Shown in pieces: positions 1-10,997 of a stretch of DNA of 64,000 nucleotides (within the stretch, counting starts at the first letter, position 1; the number at the start of each line of letters is the position of its first letter). The stretch spans positions 575,001-639,000 of the forward strand of contig CALNXK010000133.1 in assembly GCA_942486035.1 (NCBI GenBank). The letters are read 5' to 3'. The DNA comes from Porites lobata (lineage: Eukaryota; Cnidaria; Anthozoa; Scleractinia; Poritidae). Under the pieces are notes generated by a model. The model was given only the letters and a program-made list of their open reading frames with translations. It had not been told where the DNA came from and searched no databases. The position numbers were made by a program, and so were the translations under genes.

Positions 1-831
1 CATCCAATAAATAAGCCATAAAGAAATTATTAACACGCTTAGCCAGAAAGGAAGACTTGGTAGTACTTCAACCACATGGGCTAACATTTTTCCTTAACTT
101 AGTTACTTTTTCACCGGCCTGCAGACTTTGAGACTAAAATATTGCGTGTCAAACTAATTTTAGATATTTTACGCATGACATAAGTCTCTTCTTTAAAACG
201 ATTACATCTGTCAAAACAATATAAATTTTAACCCCTTTTCTTATTACATTTGGACGGCAAAAAATCTCAACGATTCTTTTCTCTTTGATTTTACTTGTCT
301 TGTACTATTACGAATGATCAGCTGAATCATTATTCTTCTCGAATGCAATAAAATCAAATATTCGTCAATTAATAAGCCGCCATACTGTCAACAGTCGCAA
401 CTTCTGATCTTGTCTGTTTCAATGACAGGTATGGTAGAATTTACATCTATTTGAGGGAGCTTAACGGAACTGGGGTTCTATACCCTACTAGCCGCTCAAG
501 TAGTAAATAACAGCAAGAGCTTATTGATTGTACTTAGTGCTTCGGAATAAACAATGGTTATAACGGACATATAGCATTCAGAAACAGCGTAGGTGTTAAT
601 GAAAGATAAATGGAAACTAATTGTTTGTTGAAAGCGATTAAACAGAGTGGGTGGGAGACTTGGTTCACGGTTGGAGGGTAAAAGCCTTTTGTGATGTCTT
701 CTCATGACCTTGAGAATTTTGACCTTGAGAACCTTGAGTACTTTCCGAAACCTTTCTTAATGTTAAGTTTTACTGAGTTGTGTTCACAGTGAAATAAATT
801 ATAATTAGTAATAGTAACAGGACTGAGTGGA
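1..831. other. Gene-free left edge
   Basis: AT-rich sequence. I see no coding exon, RNA gene or clear repeat here. The short open frame on the minus strand at 496-705 has no splice context and no protein-like character. Confidence 0.5.
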
Positions 832-939
832 GTCCAATTCGGTCTGTAATCATACGAGTAATTAACAAAATCCGACGACCGCTCAGCGGGAGTCCGATTT
901 GTTTAATCACAAGTCTGATTTATACAGACCGAATTGGAC
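832..939. repeat. Short foldback element with 17-bp perfect arms
   Basis: The arms GTCCAATTCGGTCTGTA (832-848) and its exact reverse complement (923-939) enclose about 75 bp that is itself partly self-complementary (ATTAACAAAATCC against the inverse of TCCGATTTGTTTAAT). This is the form of a small foldback or MITE-like repeat. I saw no second copy in the window and no clear target-site duplication. Confidence 0.6.
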
Positions 940-1006
940 GACACGAAGTTCTGTTACCAATTAATCATAACTATAACAAAATTTGTGATATATTAGGCTC
1001 CTTTTT

Positions 1007-2199
1007 AACTCGTGGGTACGCGCGAGCGTACCACGAGTTATTGCAGGGACTGAGATATGCAAATGAGTCACTCACTCACTCGTAGTAGACGCACTTCGTA
1101 ATTAATCGGGTCCGAACTCGAGAGCGCGAAGATCTATCGTTTCCAAAGAAGCACGCACTCGCCGAAGTTCGGTAGCATCAAATTCCTTGCTGCGAGCGTG
1201 CATCGTGCGCTACAGCACGGTTAGGATAGAGGTCTTACCAAATTTAAGACAGGCAGGAATCTTTCAAATTAGTACGATTCAAAAGTCGACAAAAGCCTTT
1301 GACCCGTCCAGGCGTTAAACTTGACAAGAAGATGAGCATTTGCCCTTCGACTCCTTCAACTTCGACGCTGGCTTGATCTCCTACCTTGTAGTACTGTAGT
1401 AGGTTATGTGTACGAATGAATTTATGGCGCTCAGTGTAAAACACCGACTGCGGACTACGGACTGCGGACTGGGTATAAAATACGGACCTATAAAATATGG
1501 ACTGGTGAAATGTATGGTAAATAAAGGCACTTCTTCTTCTTCTTCTAAAGGACTCCCCAAGATCACGGGGGGAAATGGATGTGAGTTTGAGCATTACCTT
1601 TTTAAAATAACAGCGGAAATCGAGATAAGAAAACATCAGCTAATGTTTTGCGTCCTACTTCGCGGAGGAGTTGTGTCGGCATTGTATCGCATATGTTCTT
1701 TCATTGCCATGAAATGCGTTTACATTGTTTTTTACTGTCAGTAGCCTGGTTTCAATTAGCCTTAATTTCATCTCATTGCTTCGAGTCGTTTTTATGGCCG
1801 ATCGTTTGCCGGCGGAAGTTCCATGGAAAAGGCATTAAATATGAGACTTTTTCCTCGATTACACGATCATCCTCAATGGCGTAGTGGCTATGCGAGGTCG
1901 GGTCAAACTGAAGGCGCCGGGTTCTAACCCCGCTTTGGACCTTCTTTTTCCGTTCTTCCTTTTTTTTTTTTCTTTTTTGTTTTGTCTTGTTTGCTTATTT
2001 GTTTTGCTGTTTTTTTTGTTTTGTTTTTAAATGTATACTTAAATAACTGTTACTAACGTGCAATAAACAGCAAGAAAAGTATTGTGTTTCCAGGATAGTA
2101 TATTTATAATATGAATTTCTATCATTTCCTAAAATTCACTGTGGGAAAACCAGAGGTGATAACTAATTGATTATTTTCTAAACAACGTACCCACGAGTT
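1007..2199. mobile_element. Non-autonomous element with 14-bp inverted ends and an internal tRNA-like segment
   Basis: The ends are AACTCGTGGGTACG (1007-1020) and its exact reverse complement (2186-2199). The left end is also part of a local hairpin (1007-1039). The interior carries a tRNA-like stretch at about 1873-1945 followed by a pyrimidine/T-rich tract. The right two thirds, from about 1205, are repeated with divergence at 12165-13037, which shows it is a dispersed family. No transposase reading frame is present. Inference: an inverted-repeat DNA element that carries a tRNA-derived module. Confidence 0.55.
1873..1945 (+). repeat. tRNA-like (pol III promoter-like) segment, copy 1
   Basis: An A-box-like TGGCGTAGTGGC and a B-box-like GGTTCTAACCC lie at tRNA-like spacing and are followed by a long T-rich run. 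The acceptor-stem ends do not pair, so it is not a functional tRNA. It corresponds to a better preserved copy at 12713-12785 and is best called a tRNA-derived repeat head. Confidence 0.5.
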
Positions 2200-3393
2200 G
2201 ACGATAGTCTTTCTTTGATTTTAAAATCAAAACACAAGAAATTCAGAGATTTTTTTGCTAGCAGTGAAAACAAAAAAGTTATTTAAGCGCGTGATGCTGT
2301 CCAATTACTTAGGCATGACGTGTACTGTCCTATTTAACGGCTGAAATCAGGGCAGTTGATAGCCAATCAGATTTAAGAAGTTTGTTATAGTTATGATTAA
2401 TGGATTAATTGTGCCAATTATGTTATTTGCAAAGCAAAATATGTAGAATCGAGTTACTTTAAAGTGGCAAACACTTTTCAGGTACTAGTTCTAGGTTTTG
2501 CCTGATATTTCAATGTCACATAGTAGCCTGTCAGTCTCTCCATAATGACTTAGAGCACGTGCGAAGAATATAAGGATGATTATACCAAGAAAAGTGCTAT
2601 TTTGCCTCCACTACAGAACCGAACACAAAAAACAACACCTGGAGGCATGGGCGCGTCAGCCAGCCAGGCCCAAGATACACTTTATTAACTCACGTGAAAA
2701 ACTCCACTGTTACAGTAATTCCAAGAACACGCCATAGCTGGACACGTAAACCCGAAAAAACCAACTATTGGAAAAATAGGGACCGTGTAACCCCAATCTA
2801 TGCTATGGCGTCGCCTTTGGGGTTATAAGACAAAACAAATAAAAGCAGAAAACGAGATGCTACATAAAATAGCTAAGAAATGTAGGGACCAGTACAGATG
2901 GCAACGAAATTAAGGCTAACAGAATAAGTGAAAACTAAACTAAACAAAGTTGACGCGGCGAGGCTGACCGTAGAATGTGCACGCATAACTAAATGGTCAC
3001 TATATCAAACCCCCTAACCGCGATCCCTCGCACACTACACTAGAATCCAGACCTCTGTTCCGTACCGGCAAAATAATAATTTATGTCAGTTCTAATTTAC
3101 ACAAATTATATTTTTTTTACCACATGAGCTTGCCGACAAAGAACATGCATGTATGAGAGAATCATAAGAGACATTTTACTGATCTTTAACGAATTTAGAG
3201 TTGCTCCTTTGTGATTTATGTGCAATTTATACCTGGATTTTTGAAGACCGAATTAACAAAAAAGGCATTCTACTACTTGACAACTTAAAACAATAAAAAA
3301 TCATTCAAAGGCCGATCGCGATTCAATAATCAGTCAACGGCCGATTTTGAGCCCCTGGTCTAATAACTCCCACCTAGCACCCGAAGAAGAACA
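2200..3393. other. Non-coding stretch
   Basis: No supported coding exon or RNA. The sequence is AT-rich with interspersed-repeat-like texture, including CACGTGAAAAACTCC-type segments around 2690. I cannot assign any of it. Confidence 0.35.
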
Positions 3394-3657
3394 ATGACGA
3401 TGATGCTGTCCACAAGCCAGATGTCTCGTGTACATAGTTTCGATAAGAATCGACCAGCTATTACAATCTCAGATAGTTTATTAGAATATGTAAATGTAAG
3501 TAAGCTTCTTGGTGACCATTTTCACCAGCATCTTAACTGGGATGAACACGTGCAAGCAACGTGTAAGAGCTGTTACGGAACAAGCTTTGCAGGTTATAGA
3601 CTCAGAAAGCACTTAGTAGAGTCACTTGTTACAGAAGTAAATGCGCTCTTTTCGTGA
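3394..3657 (+). pseudogene. Degenerate LINE reverse-transcriptase fragment
   Basis: The translated frame contains YVNVSKLLGDHFHQHLNWDEH followed by a basic helix. This is the pattern typical of the region after the catalytic core in non-LTR retrotransposon reverse transcriptases (KLLGV.. ..L.W..H). No catalytic FADD box, endonuclease domain or poly-A tail is seen. A second fragment on the same strand at about 4331-4508 looks like the continuation, separated by about 670 bp that includes a small inverted-repeat insert. Dead remnant of a jockey/CR1/L2-like element; the exact clade is uncertain. Confidence 0.65.
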
Positions 3658-3942
3658 ATAATCTTTTAGGTTCTAAAAATTGTAAAGTTACGTAAATATG
3701 CAAACTGATAAGATCAACCATCTTTTAATTAACTAGTTTTATTACGATGGAAGATGGACAGCTGATGTTTTAATATATTAACAGTTATCTCTTTTGGAAT
3801 CAGCTGAATCAGCACTTTAATAATCGGGCATCTTGTCCCCAACTTTGACATTGGTTTTCCTTTATAATTAATTTCTATCTTTAGTGTTAATTTAACGTTA
3901 ATGAGTAAAGCCTGTAATCAGATAAGTTAAAAGGGATAGACT

Positions 3943-4091
3943 TACCCTGGGTGCCAGAGACGTTTGTAGCGCGGTTTCCGGTTTCTGTCAAGTCTTTATA
4001 GTGACTCGCGGCTTTGGCCTACGGCCGATGATGTTCGGCCGACACCGAAAATTCCCGCCGCACGCGAGGAAAACCACTGGTACCCAGGGTA
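3943..4091. mobile_element. 149-bp MITE-like element with 15-bp inverted ends
   Basis: TACCCTGGGTGCCAG (3943-3957) and CTGGTACCCAGGGTA (4077-4091) are inverted repeats with one mismatch. The interior is GC-richer than its surroundings. It lies between two collinear fragments of the same reverse-transcriptase reading frame, so it probably inserted into LINE debris. Confidence 0.6.
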
Positions 4092-4330
4092 GGTTAGACT
4101 ATAAAAACAGCAAAAATCTGTGATTAATCGGATAGAGAAGAACACGAATAGTAAGAACTAAGGGATAAAAAGAAGACAAGGAACTGAGAAAGATAAGAGA
4201 AGAAAAGTGAAGGGACAGAGAAACTGTCAGCGAATAAGAAACTCAGTTTAGGAAACTGTAAGTCTTTTACTTAAAAACAAATCCTATTGTCCTTCTGAGA
4301 ACGACTCCATCACTACGTCCTGGTCGAGCA

Positions 4331-4508
4331 AAACTTCATTGCGTATCACATTAGTGCTGTCAAAACTTGACCATTGTGACACTGTCTATTACCCTTTGGC
4401 GGAATTTCAACTAAAACGTTTACGTGTCCAGCTAGTAGCTGCTAGTTTTGTCCTGAGTAGGTATATAAATGAAACTAATGATATTGTTAAGATAGGGTGG
4501 TTACCATA
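4331..4508 (+). pseudogene. Second piece of the plus-strand LINE reverse transcriptase
   Basis: Conceptual translation gives LVLSKLDHCDTVYYPLAEF, then LKRLRVQLVAASFVLSRY and KIGWLP. This matches the thumb-region signature of LINE reverse transcriptases (SKLDYC..V...L...QL..LQ..QN.AA..V, then LGWLP). It continues from the fragment at 3394-3657 and has no start or further downstream coding. Confidence 0.65.
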
Positions 4509-4563
4509 ATACCATTGCTACCATAATTCACTTGTACATTAAATTAGCCTTTCGCTTAACCCT

Positions 4564-4797
4564 TCAAACTGATAAATTGTCCCAACCAAGCGAGTTAAGA
4601 AGAAATCTGGAACTAGTATAATAGCTAGATTTGGTGATAACTCTGATAGCACGATCTTGAAGTTTTTGAAGTTTCCCACTAAGCTGTTGGGTCAAGCAAT
4701 CCCATACAGCGTTGCAATAATCGAAGTGTGGCTCAATAAGACCTTTGTATATTTTAATTGCAGTGTGCGTTGAAACAAATGGCCTGACCTGCTTCAA
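4564..4797 (-). pseudogene. LINE reverse-transcriptase fragment, opposite strand
   Basis: The 77-residue frame contains IYKGLIEPHFDYCNAVWDCL, then LQKLQDRAIRVIT and LGWDNL, the same thumb-region signature but from a different family member in inverted orientation. A stop codon follows LGWDNLSV. Upstream there is no catalytic core. A truncated, dead retrotransposon copy. Confidence 0.7.
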
Positions 4798-5031
4798 CCT
4801 TCATGTTTCACACAAGCGAAATATTTTTAAATAACTCGGAAAAACCCAGCCTATTGGCAGATAAAGACCTCTTGACTTTTCTCTTACACTTGTTTTAATC
4901 AAGTTCCCGTATGTCCGGTAACACGGTCAGCAGACCAGCCGAGAAACACCAGAAAAAATGTCTTGGCCCGGGTCAAATTTCCCCGGCAATTTTGCTCTCG
5001 CCTAATTCATTTAACTCCTAAAATCCTGTTC

Positions 5032-5147
5032 CCGTGGCCAAAGACTTAGTGGTCTCCTTAGAAAAGCGAACAATATCGTAACTTTCTGTCTCAGCCCGGA
5101 TCAGGGTGATTGATCCGTTTAGCCAAATGAAACGAGAATACAATCCC

Positions 5148-5184
<37 letters not shown>

Positions 5185-5586
5185 ATGTGTACCGCTGTGA
5201 AGGGTATGATTTTCAAGCAGTTTACTCTAGGATAGGGTATATAAATCACAGCGTTTGGCTCTAGAATAGGGTATCATTTTTCAGGAAACTGATCAGTTGG
5301 TTGAAGATTTTATCTAGCCTAGGTACACAGCTACTCTAGGATAGGGGGATTTGGGGATTTTACTCTAGTATAGGGTAGCAAAATTCAGCTGAACTAGCTC
5401 TGGTAAAGGTTAAGGGTTCCAGGCTCCCAGCGGCACATCCCCACCCAGAAATTCCTAAAGTACCCCCCCCCCCGGGAATACAATACGATATTGGACGATG
5501 CAGACTCTGCGAATCGTAATAACGTTTTGTCCCATCTCAGAGCTTTACATGATGCCCTCCGGGAAACTTTTCTTAAGGTGACCAAT
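5032..5586 (+). pseudogene. Possible pseudo-exon interrupted by a transposable element
   Basis: If the 332-bp insert at 5145-5476 and one copy of the 8-bp repeat are left out, the flanks form one frame. It runs through RIRVIDPFSQMKREYNT, across the junction, through ADSANRNNVLSHLRALHD, to FLKVTNNEK and a stop at 5586. The same frame upstream (5032-5098) contains one TAA codon unless a splice acceptor (TTTCTGTCTCAG, about 5088-5099) defines the exon start. The insert plus duplication (340 bp) shifts the frame, so the present copy is broken. I do not recognise the protein. About 50 open codons could still be chance. Confidence 0.3.
5145..5476. mobile_element. 332-bp CCCGGG-ended element, copy 1, with 8-bp target duplication
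   Basis: It begins CCCGGGGGGGGGTACTGCC and ends with a C-run and CCCGGG. It is flanked on both sides by AATACAAT (5137-5144 and 5477-5484), a perfect 8-bp direct repeat. The body contains several TACTCTAGGATAGGG-type internal repeats. An inverted, slightly shorter copy lies at 60984-61286. The 8-bp duplication fits hAT-like insertion, but no transposase is present, so the superfamily is inference. Confidence 0.75.
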
Positions 5587-6299
5587 AACGAAAAGTAAAC
5601 TGCTAAACGACACCGAAACCAGCTTTAGGCGCCCACCGATTTCAAATAACTGTCACTTGTGTTAGACAGAGGGTAGGGTAGGGACGAAAAAAAAAAAAAC
5701 TAAAGAGGGAGAGAGGGGGGAGTTAGAAAGGAATGCGAGAAATTCTGTCCACAGCCACTTTTACGCAAATCCCTAACCACAAAACAACCAAAAAAGAAAA
5801 AAAACGACATAAGCAAACAATACAGTAAACAAGGTAAGACAGGGGAAGTTGAAAGGAATTTCAAAACGTTTGATAACCCGGCTTTCATAAATCCAGGTAG
5901 ATATAATCTCCCTCAGAAAAAAAATGTTGTTAGCGCTTGCTCACTGTATCGCATTTAGCGAATTGTACGATTACTTAGTATTATTAGTGTTGTTATTAGT
6001 ATTATTATTACCTAGCAGGATTTGAACTCAACATTTATAAAGGTGGAACTGTTCCAACAGTCTTAGGATCTGATGATCGTTTTGAAAGACCTTTTTGCAC
6101 GGGAGATAGTGTGATCACAGGCGTTTACAGATGGTAAGTGACGTCATCACCCATTCCACCTTTTTTTTCTAACTCATCCCTCGTTTGTATCAGGATAAAA
6201 TCACTTATTAGGTTTTATAAGTTGGTGCATCGGTCCAATAGTCTATACTCCAGTTTTCTTGATAGTTTCGGGTATGTAGACTAAGCGCTATATATCACC
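5587..6299. other. Non-coding stretch
   Basis: Contains a purine-rich strand segment (about 5685-5725), a short ATT/TTA microsatellite-like run (about 5975-6010) and no supported gene. Confidence 0.35.
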
Positions 6300-6610
6300 G
6301 CCGCCCAGTTATCTCAATTGTTTAAGCGCCGGTCTGCCCAGCGGGAGGTCACGGGTTCAAACCCCGGGGTCAAACCCCACTCGGGGTCTTAAATTACTGA
6401 GGTGAATGTGCTGTTGTGACATCTACAAATGGTTAGACATTCTATTCTTCTCAGATAAGGATGAAAAACCTTAGGACCCGTCTCACAGTTCTTTCACTGT
6501 TCTGATTCTTGTGGGATGTAAAAGAACCCACACTGCTTTTTGTAAAGAGTAGAGGGCGTAAGCCCCGGTGGTGTGGTACAACCTTTCAAGGGCTGGGTGG
6601 GAAATTAAGG
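6300..6610 (+). mobile_element. tRNA-derived SINE
   Basis: The head is tRNA-like: an A-box region TATCTCAATTGTTTAAGCGC, then the B-box GGTTCAAACCC at about 6354-6364, with the usual spacing. Next come a duplicated GGGGTCAAACCCC segment and a tRNA-unrelated body ending near the GGGAAATTAAGGGG stretch. The length of about 300 bp fits a SINE. Mobilisation would depend on a LINE partner; debris of LINEs lies at 3394-4797, though partnership is not shown. Confidence 0.65.
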
Positions 6611-8276
6611 GGTTGATATCAATTGGGACGTTAGCCCTGTTTTATCCCGCGTCGCCGTTTTGAGCCATCTTGGCGAATTCAATACAGAATTGCAATGATA
6701 CTGAAAACCGTATCAACATTTTTCAGAGATGCCACAGTCTCATTTGCAGCAGCCCCTCCCCATTATCGACCAAAGGAACCCCCAATGCACACAAATCGAC
6801 CCACCCAACCCAACTCAGGCGTGGATCTCTCGTCATTATACACAGATTTATGTGAAGTAAGCCATCAACAGCAGTCGCGTTCATGACTTTATTGACAGTT
6901 TCCTTGACAGTGGAAGACGAGAAAAACTACCTAGCTATGAACTTTAAAATGAAAAATAATTTCTGACTTAAGCACATAAAAGCTCAAAGCCAATTTTGTC
7001 CGGTACTTGGCGACCTTTACAAGAAATCGGGATGTCCTTGCGCGTATATCTGGCGAAATCCGGGAGAGTTTGGCATTTTCACTCCAGATTGCTTAAAAAT
7101 CATTTGTTATGGAGCCATTTTCGAGGCTAATTTGCAGCGATTTAAATTTAATCTGGGAATTTTTCTAAAGGTTTAACCACACGGATGGCAGGTTTGTACA
7201 CCTTCGAATCCAAATTTAGGTTTTTGGTATTTTTAATATTTTAGCAATTTTATTCTTTTATTTGTACAGTGCCCTATTTAAAACCACCTACAGTGACATA
7301 AGCCATCTCCCTAAACAACTTATTATTATTATCATTATTTATTCTCTGATTACTAATTTCATTAATACCATATCTAGATCTGCAGCTATATATATGTAAT
7401 GCTATTGGTCGAGTGCATGAAGCTCTTGAAATTGCTTACATGTCTGAAGCTCTTAGACTAGTTGTGCACTGCTAGCCTGATAGCCAGCGTAGCAAGCGTT
7501 TCCAATCGAGTTATTGCTTATTACGCGAAAGTTGGAAAGGGATTTTTTTACTCTCGCCCTAACTTTCTCGACGAACTCATGCGGGAATCTTTTTATTAAG
7601 ATGACACAGTGTATTCTTGCTCATGTTTCAAGGCTTGACTCGATCAACCACGAATTTGGTGCTGGGGGTTTTGATTTCAAGTAGAAACATTGCTCTTATC
7701 TTTACGAAATTTGGCAGGCAGTTTCCTATTCATGTTTGCATCCATTTGATGAACTTTTTCATTGTCAGAGAGACAACTCATGCAAGTTGAATTTAATGCT
7801 TCTCACATTTATAATACACGCATCACTTCTGTGAATGTCGGCGAATTTTATAGGATTTTCACTTTTAGATTCAGTTTCTGGGCACTTTTTGATACGCAGC
7901 TAATGAATTTTATTTGAAGGTATGGTTTTTCTAATTATTCAAGATTTGAGGTCTAAGTTTACAACACACGGGTCAATATTGCGGTAATTTCCAGCTATAT
8001 AGCAAGAGATTCTCGGGAATCAAAATTAACTGTTTCCCTCGGGGCCAGTTATTAAGTGTTTAATCTTACCGGAGATTATCACCGGCTTATACTCAGAGAT
8101 TAATTGCAATTACATTAAAAAACTGTGAAAGACAGATCGAACGCACTAATTACTGATTTCGCGTCTTCATAGTCAATAACATCACGGCTTAGCTGACAGA
8201 CGACCAATAACATCGCGACGTAATTGACCAATCAGATCAATAACCAGAGCATAATACTATCACCTGACGTGATACA
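6611..8276. other. Non-coding stretch
   Basis: AT-rich DNA with a short ATT microsatellite near 7318-7345 and a segment around 7470-7600 with the look of a dispersed repeat (paired CGTAGCAAGCGTTTCC-like motif). No supported gene. Confidence 0.35.
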
Positions 8277-8395
8277 ACTCACTTTGACTCTGAAGATGAC
8301 TACCGCACAGGTTGTCGAAACGTCAGTCACTGTCAACAACAACAGTCCTATTCAGGACTACGTTCACCCGGACGATCAAACTCAACCTACTTTTG
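8277..8395 (+). repeat. Dispersed repeat with CAACAACAACAGTCCTATTC core, copy 1
   Basis: The segment CACAGGTTGTCGAA, then AACAGTCCTATTCAGGACTA and GACGATCA recurs at about 18165-18290 and, as the two arms of a foldback, at 23219-23316. The frame open across it is a by-product of the repeat. The nature of the parent element is unknown. Confidence 0.6.
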
Positions 8396-8440
8396 GAATA
8401 ACATTATAGCTAACTAAAAATTAATCAGCCTCAACACCCT

Positions 8441-9235
8441 CTATGCATTCTCTAATATTTCACGGGTTTCATGAAAATTATGTTTCACTTCTTTCAGTAT
8501 ATCTTTGTCACCTCGGAACAGTTTCTGCCAGAAAAACTGGAAAAAACTGTGGTACAAAGACCCGTTTATTACCATCAACACCAAGTCGACAATAGTCAGC
8601 GGTTTAGGTGCAGTAGGATTGACCGTGTAAAACTTGAATGCTACTTGGGCTGACACAACAAGAAGCTTGCAAAGATTGTCGAGTGCGAAAATCGAAAGGG
8701 TAATACAGTACGCTGCTCTTGTTATACGACGAAAGTTTCTTGCTCTGCAAGGTGGATAGGTGAAGTTCAACTGATATATTAAATGCAGAGTCCAAATCTT
8801 AGAAGCAGCTACAAGGCACTCGATGTAGATTTTCGCGCCTCGATTCTGGTACATAATTAAGATATCGTAAATAATAACAAGAAATGTAATGCTGTTAAGA
8901 GACCAAAAATACGGCTTTCGAATAAGGTACTTCCATACTGCTGTATAACCAAATGGTCTGAGTCCAGGAAATGAAGATCTCCTCATCAAACAAATGCAGA
9001 TTGTCGCTGTCAAAATAGAACATATCAGCCATGTAGCTTTCCAACAGTAGGCATCGCAAACTGGCATGGAATAAAGAGTGAAGTTCGCACAGTCGACACT
9101 TGTGGCATCGTAGTACAAGGTACAGTCAATAACAAATATGGAAAACATGACCAAAGACGCCAATCTAAACACCTGAAAAATGATAAACAATGCGGGAAAT
9201 CCATCCGAAACCAGTTGGACAAATACTCGGCCAAG
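8441..9235 (-). CDS. Last exon of an unrecognised six-helix membrane protein
   Basis: On the minus strand a splice acceptor (TTACCTTTCTACAG, ending at 9236) opens a 264-codon frame in phase 0 that starts LGRVFVQLVSDGFPALF and ends EILENA before a stop at 8441. An in-frame TTG-started version (from about 9190) would be shorter, but no ATG fits the beginning, so I treat this as a terminal exon whose 5' exons I could not find. Hydrophobic stretches suggest six transmembrane helices (around FPALFIIFQVFRLASLVMF, WLICSILTATICICL, FLVIIYDILIMY, CLVAASKIWTLHLIY, ITLSIFALDNLCKLLVV and IVDLVLMVINGSLYHSFF). They are followed by a charged cytoplasmic-type tail. Cysteines cluster between helices 1 and 2. 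I do not recognise the family; it resembles small multipass receptors or channels only in shape. The long intact frame argues for a real gene. Confidence 0.6.
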   Translation of the reverse strand, partial: LGRVFVQLVSDGFPALFIIFQVFRLASLVMFSIFVIDCTLYYDATSVDCANFTLYSMPVCDAYCWKATWLICSILTATICICLMRRSSFPGLRPFGYTAVWKYLIRKPYFWSLNSITFLVIIYDILIMYQNRGAKIYIECLVAASKIWTLHLIYQLNFTYPPCRARNFRRITRAAYCITLSIFALDNLCKLLVVSAQVAFKFYTVNPTAPKPLTIVDLVLMVINGSLYHSFFQFFWQKLFRGDKDILKEVKHNFHETREILENA

Positions 9236-10946
9236 CTGTAGAAAGGTAAGTTAGAAATAAGCACTTTACTAAAGTGACATGATAAAAACTCAGGAAGAGG
9301 GACAATGTTGTCAACTGTTCAAAGCGACCGCGTATTGTTTTTTCAGGGCAACCATTGTTTCGACAAAGACAATGACTTCACGCCAACTGCGCACTAACTT
9401 TAAACTTTATATTTTTAAACTTTAAAAGTCTGCAACTTAATCGAGTCAAATTTTTGCGAAAAAGCTATCCACGCGCAGGCAAGGCCTTTGTCTTAAATAA
9501 ACCGATCTATAATATGAAGATTTGTGATTATTTTTGAAGAAATTCGATGTTTAACTTGGACAAGAGTCTTTTTCCATACTGAAAATACTGTAAAAATCCT
9601 TATTTTCAATGTTAAAAGTCTGCTTTCTTGTCACATTCATGCCTGTCCAGAGACGAATGTGAAGAGTCGGTGTTGCTGTCGTTGTTTTGTTGGTTGTTGT
9701 TGTTGTTTTTTTTTCAGAAAACTCTGTTTTTTGTCAATGTTATAGTCTACTTTTATGCGTCCTGTTCTTACGCCAGTCGACTTTAACGCCTCAGACGTTA
9801 AATACGTCTAGACGACTCTAACGGCCATTTTTGGCAGAAAAGGTACCCCTTTGGCATAACTTTTATTAACATACCTATTTCAAAACACCATAAACAAGAG
9901 AGAATGATCTACTTATATTTCCCACCCGTTTTTCTCTTTATTACTTAGGAGGGCTGATTATGCGCAAGGCCGGTGACGGTGGTCAATATTAACGCTTCGA
10001 GAGGCATATTTTATAAATATACACATACTTGACTTGTGAATCTAAGGTAAAAGGGCTTGGGAAGCTCCCAAAGGCCGCTGGAGAGTACTCCCTCTTTTGA
10101 TCAATGCCTGGGTCCGCTTACCGCTGTAGCTATCTTACAGTGAACATGTTTTGACTTTTCTTTGATCGAGCTAATCGCTCCAGTCCGATGCTTATCATGT
10201 AAAGCAGTGCCAAAGGACTAGTTAATATTTAGGTTTAGTACCGCTTTTTAATACACAGGCTTAAACCCTGTACTGGATTGATAGCGCAAGAAAGGAGTTT
10301 TCCTATTTCCTGATCTCAGGTAGATACTAGGAAATAGTCTCTAAAACTGAACCTAAGATTACTGTGTTTTACTGTATGTTTTGCTTAGAGTTTTCCACCA
10401 ACACATCACTTGAATTGCTTACCATAATCGCACGAAGCAAACAACATTTTATATTTGAAATACGCCATAATTTTTTGGGCCTCTTTTTTTGTTGCCACAT
10501 TTTGAAGCCATCTGCGATCTGATCTGTTACTGAACAGACGCACGGCAACATGATGGAATTTATTTGACAAATCGGCATAAATTTCGCCGCGATATCAACT
10601 GTAGTATGAAAAACAAATCTCCACTTACTTGAGGCCTGGTTTGTGTTTGTTGTAGAGCTTCTGAGTCACTCATAAGGGAGTCCAAAACCAGCACAACAAC
10701 AAATAACCGGATAACTTCTCTTTAGTTAGTAATAATAGGAAGAAAGGATCATCAGAAGGGAAATAATCAGTTGTATTTATATTTTTAAATCCGGGATAAT
10801 ATAATACTGCTCTCACTTCCGCGAAAGACGGAAGTCGATATGGCGAAGGGAGTCTGGGAAACACTAACAAAAGTCTTCTGGGAAAGAATCATTTTGTATG
10901 CGCGAACGTCCTGAAACTCCTTTGAAGAAGTAAATAAAATCATAAT

Positions 10947-10997
<51 letters not shown>

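Noticed and set aside
10670..10870. Possible exon on the minus strand upstream of the membrane-protein gene
   Set aside because: The frame is short, lacks a good donor or acceptor in phase and shows no hydrophobic pattern that would join the downstream exon.
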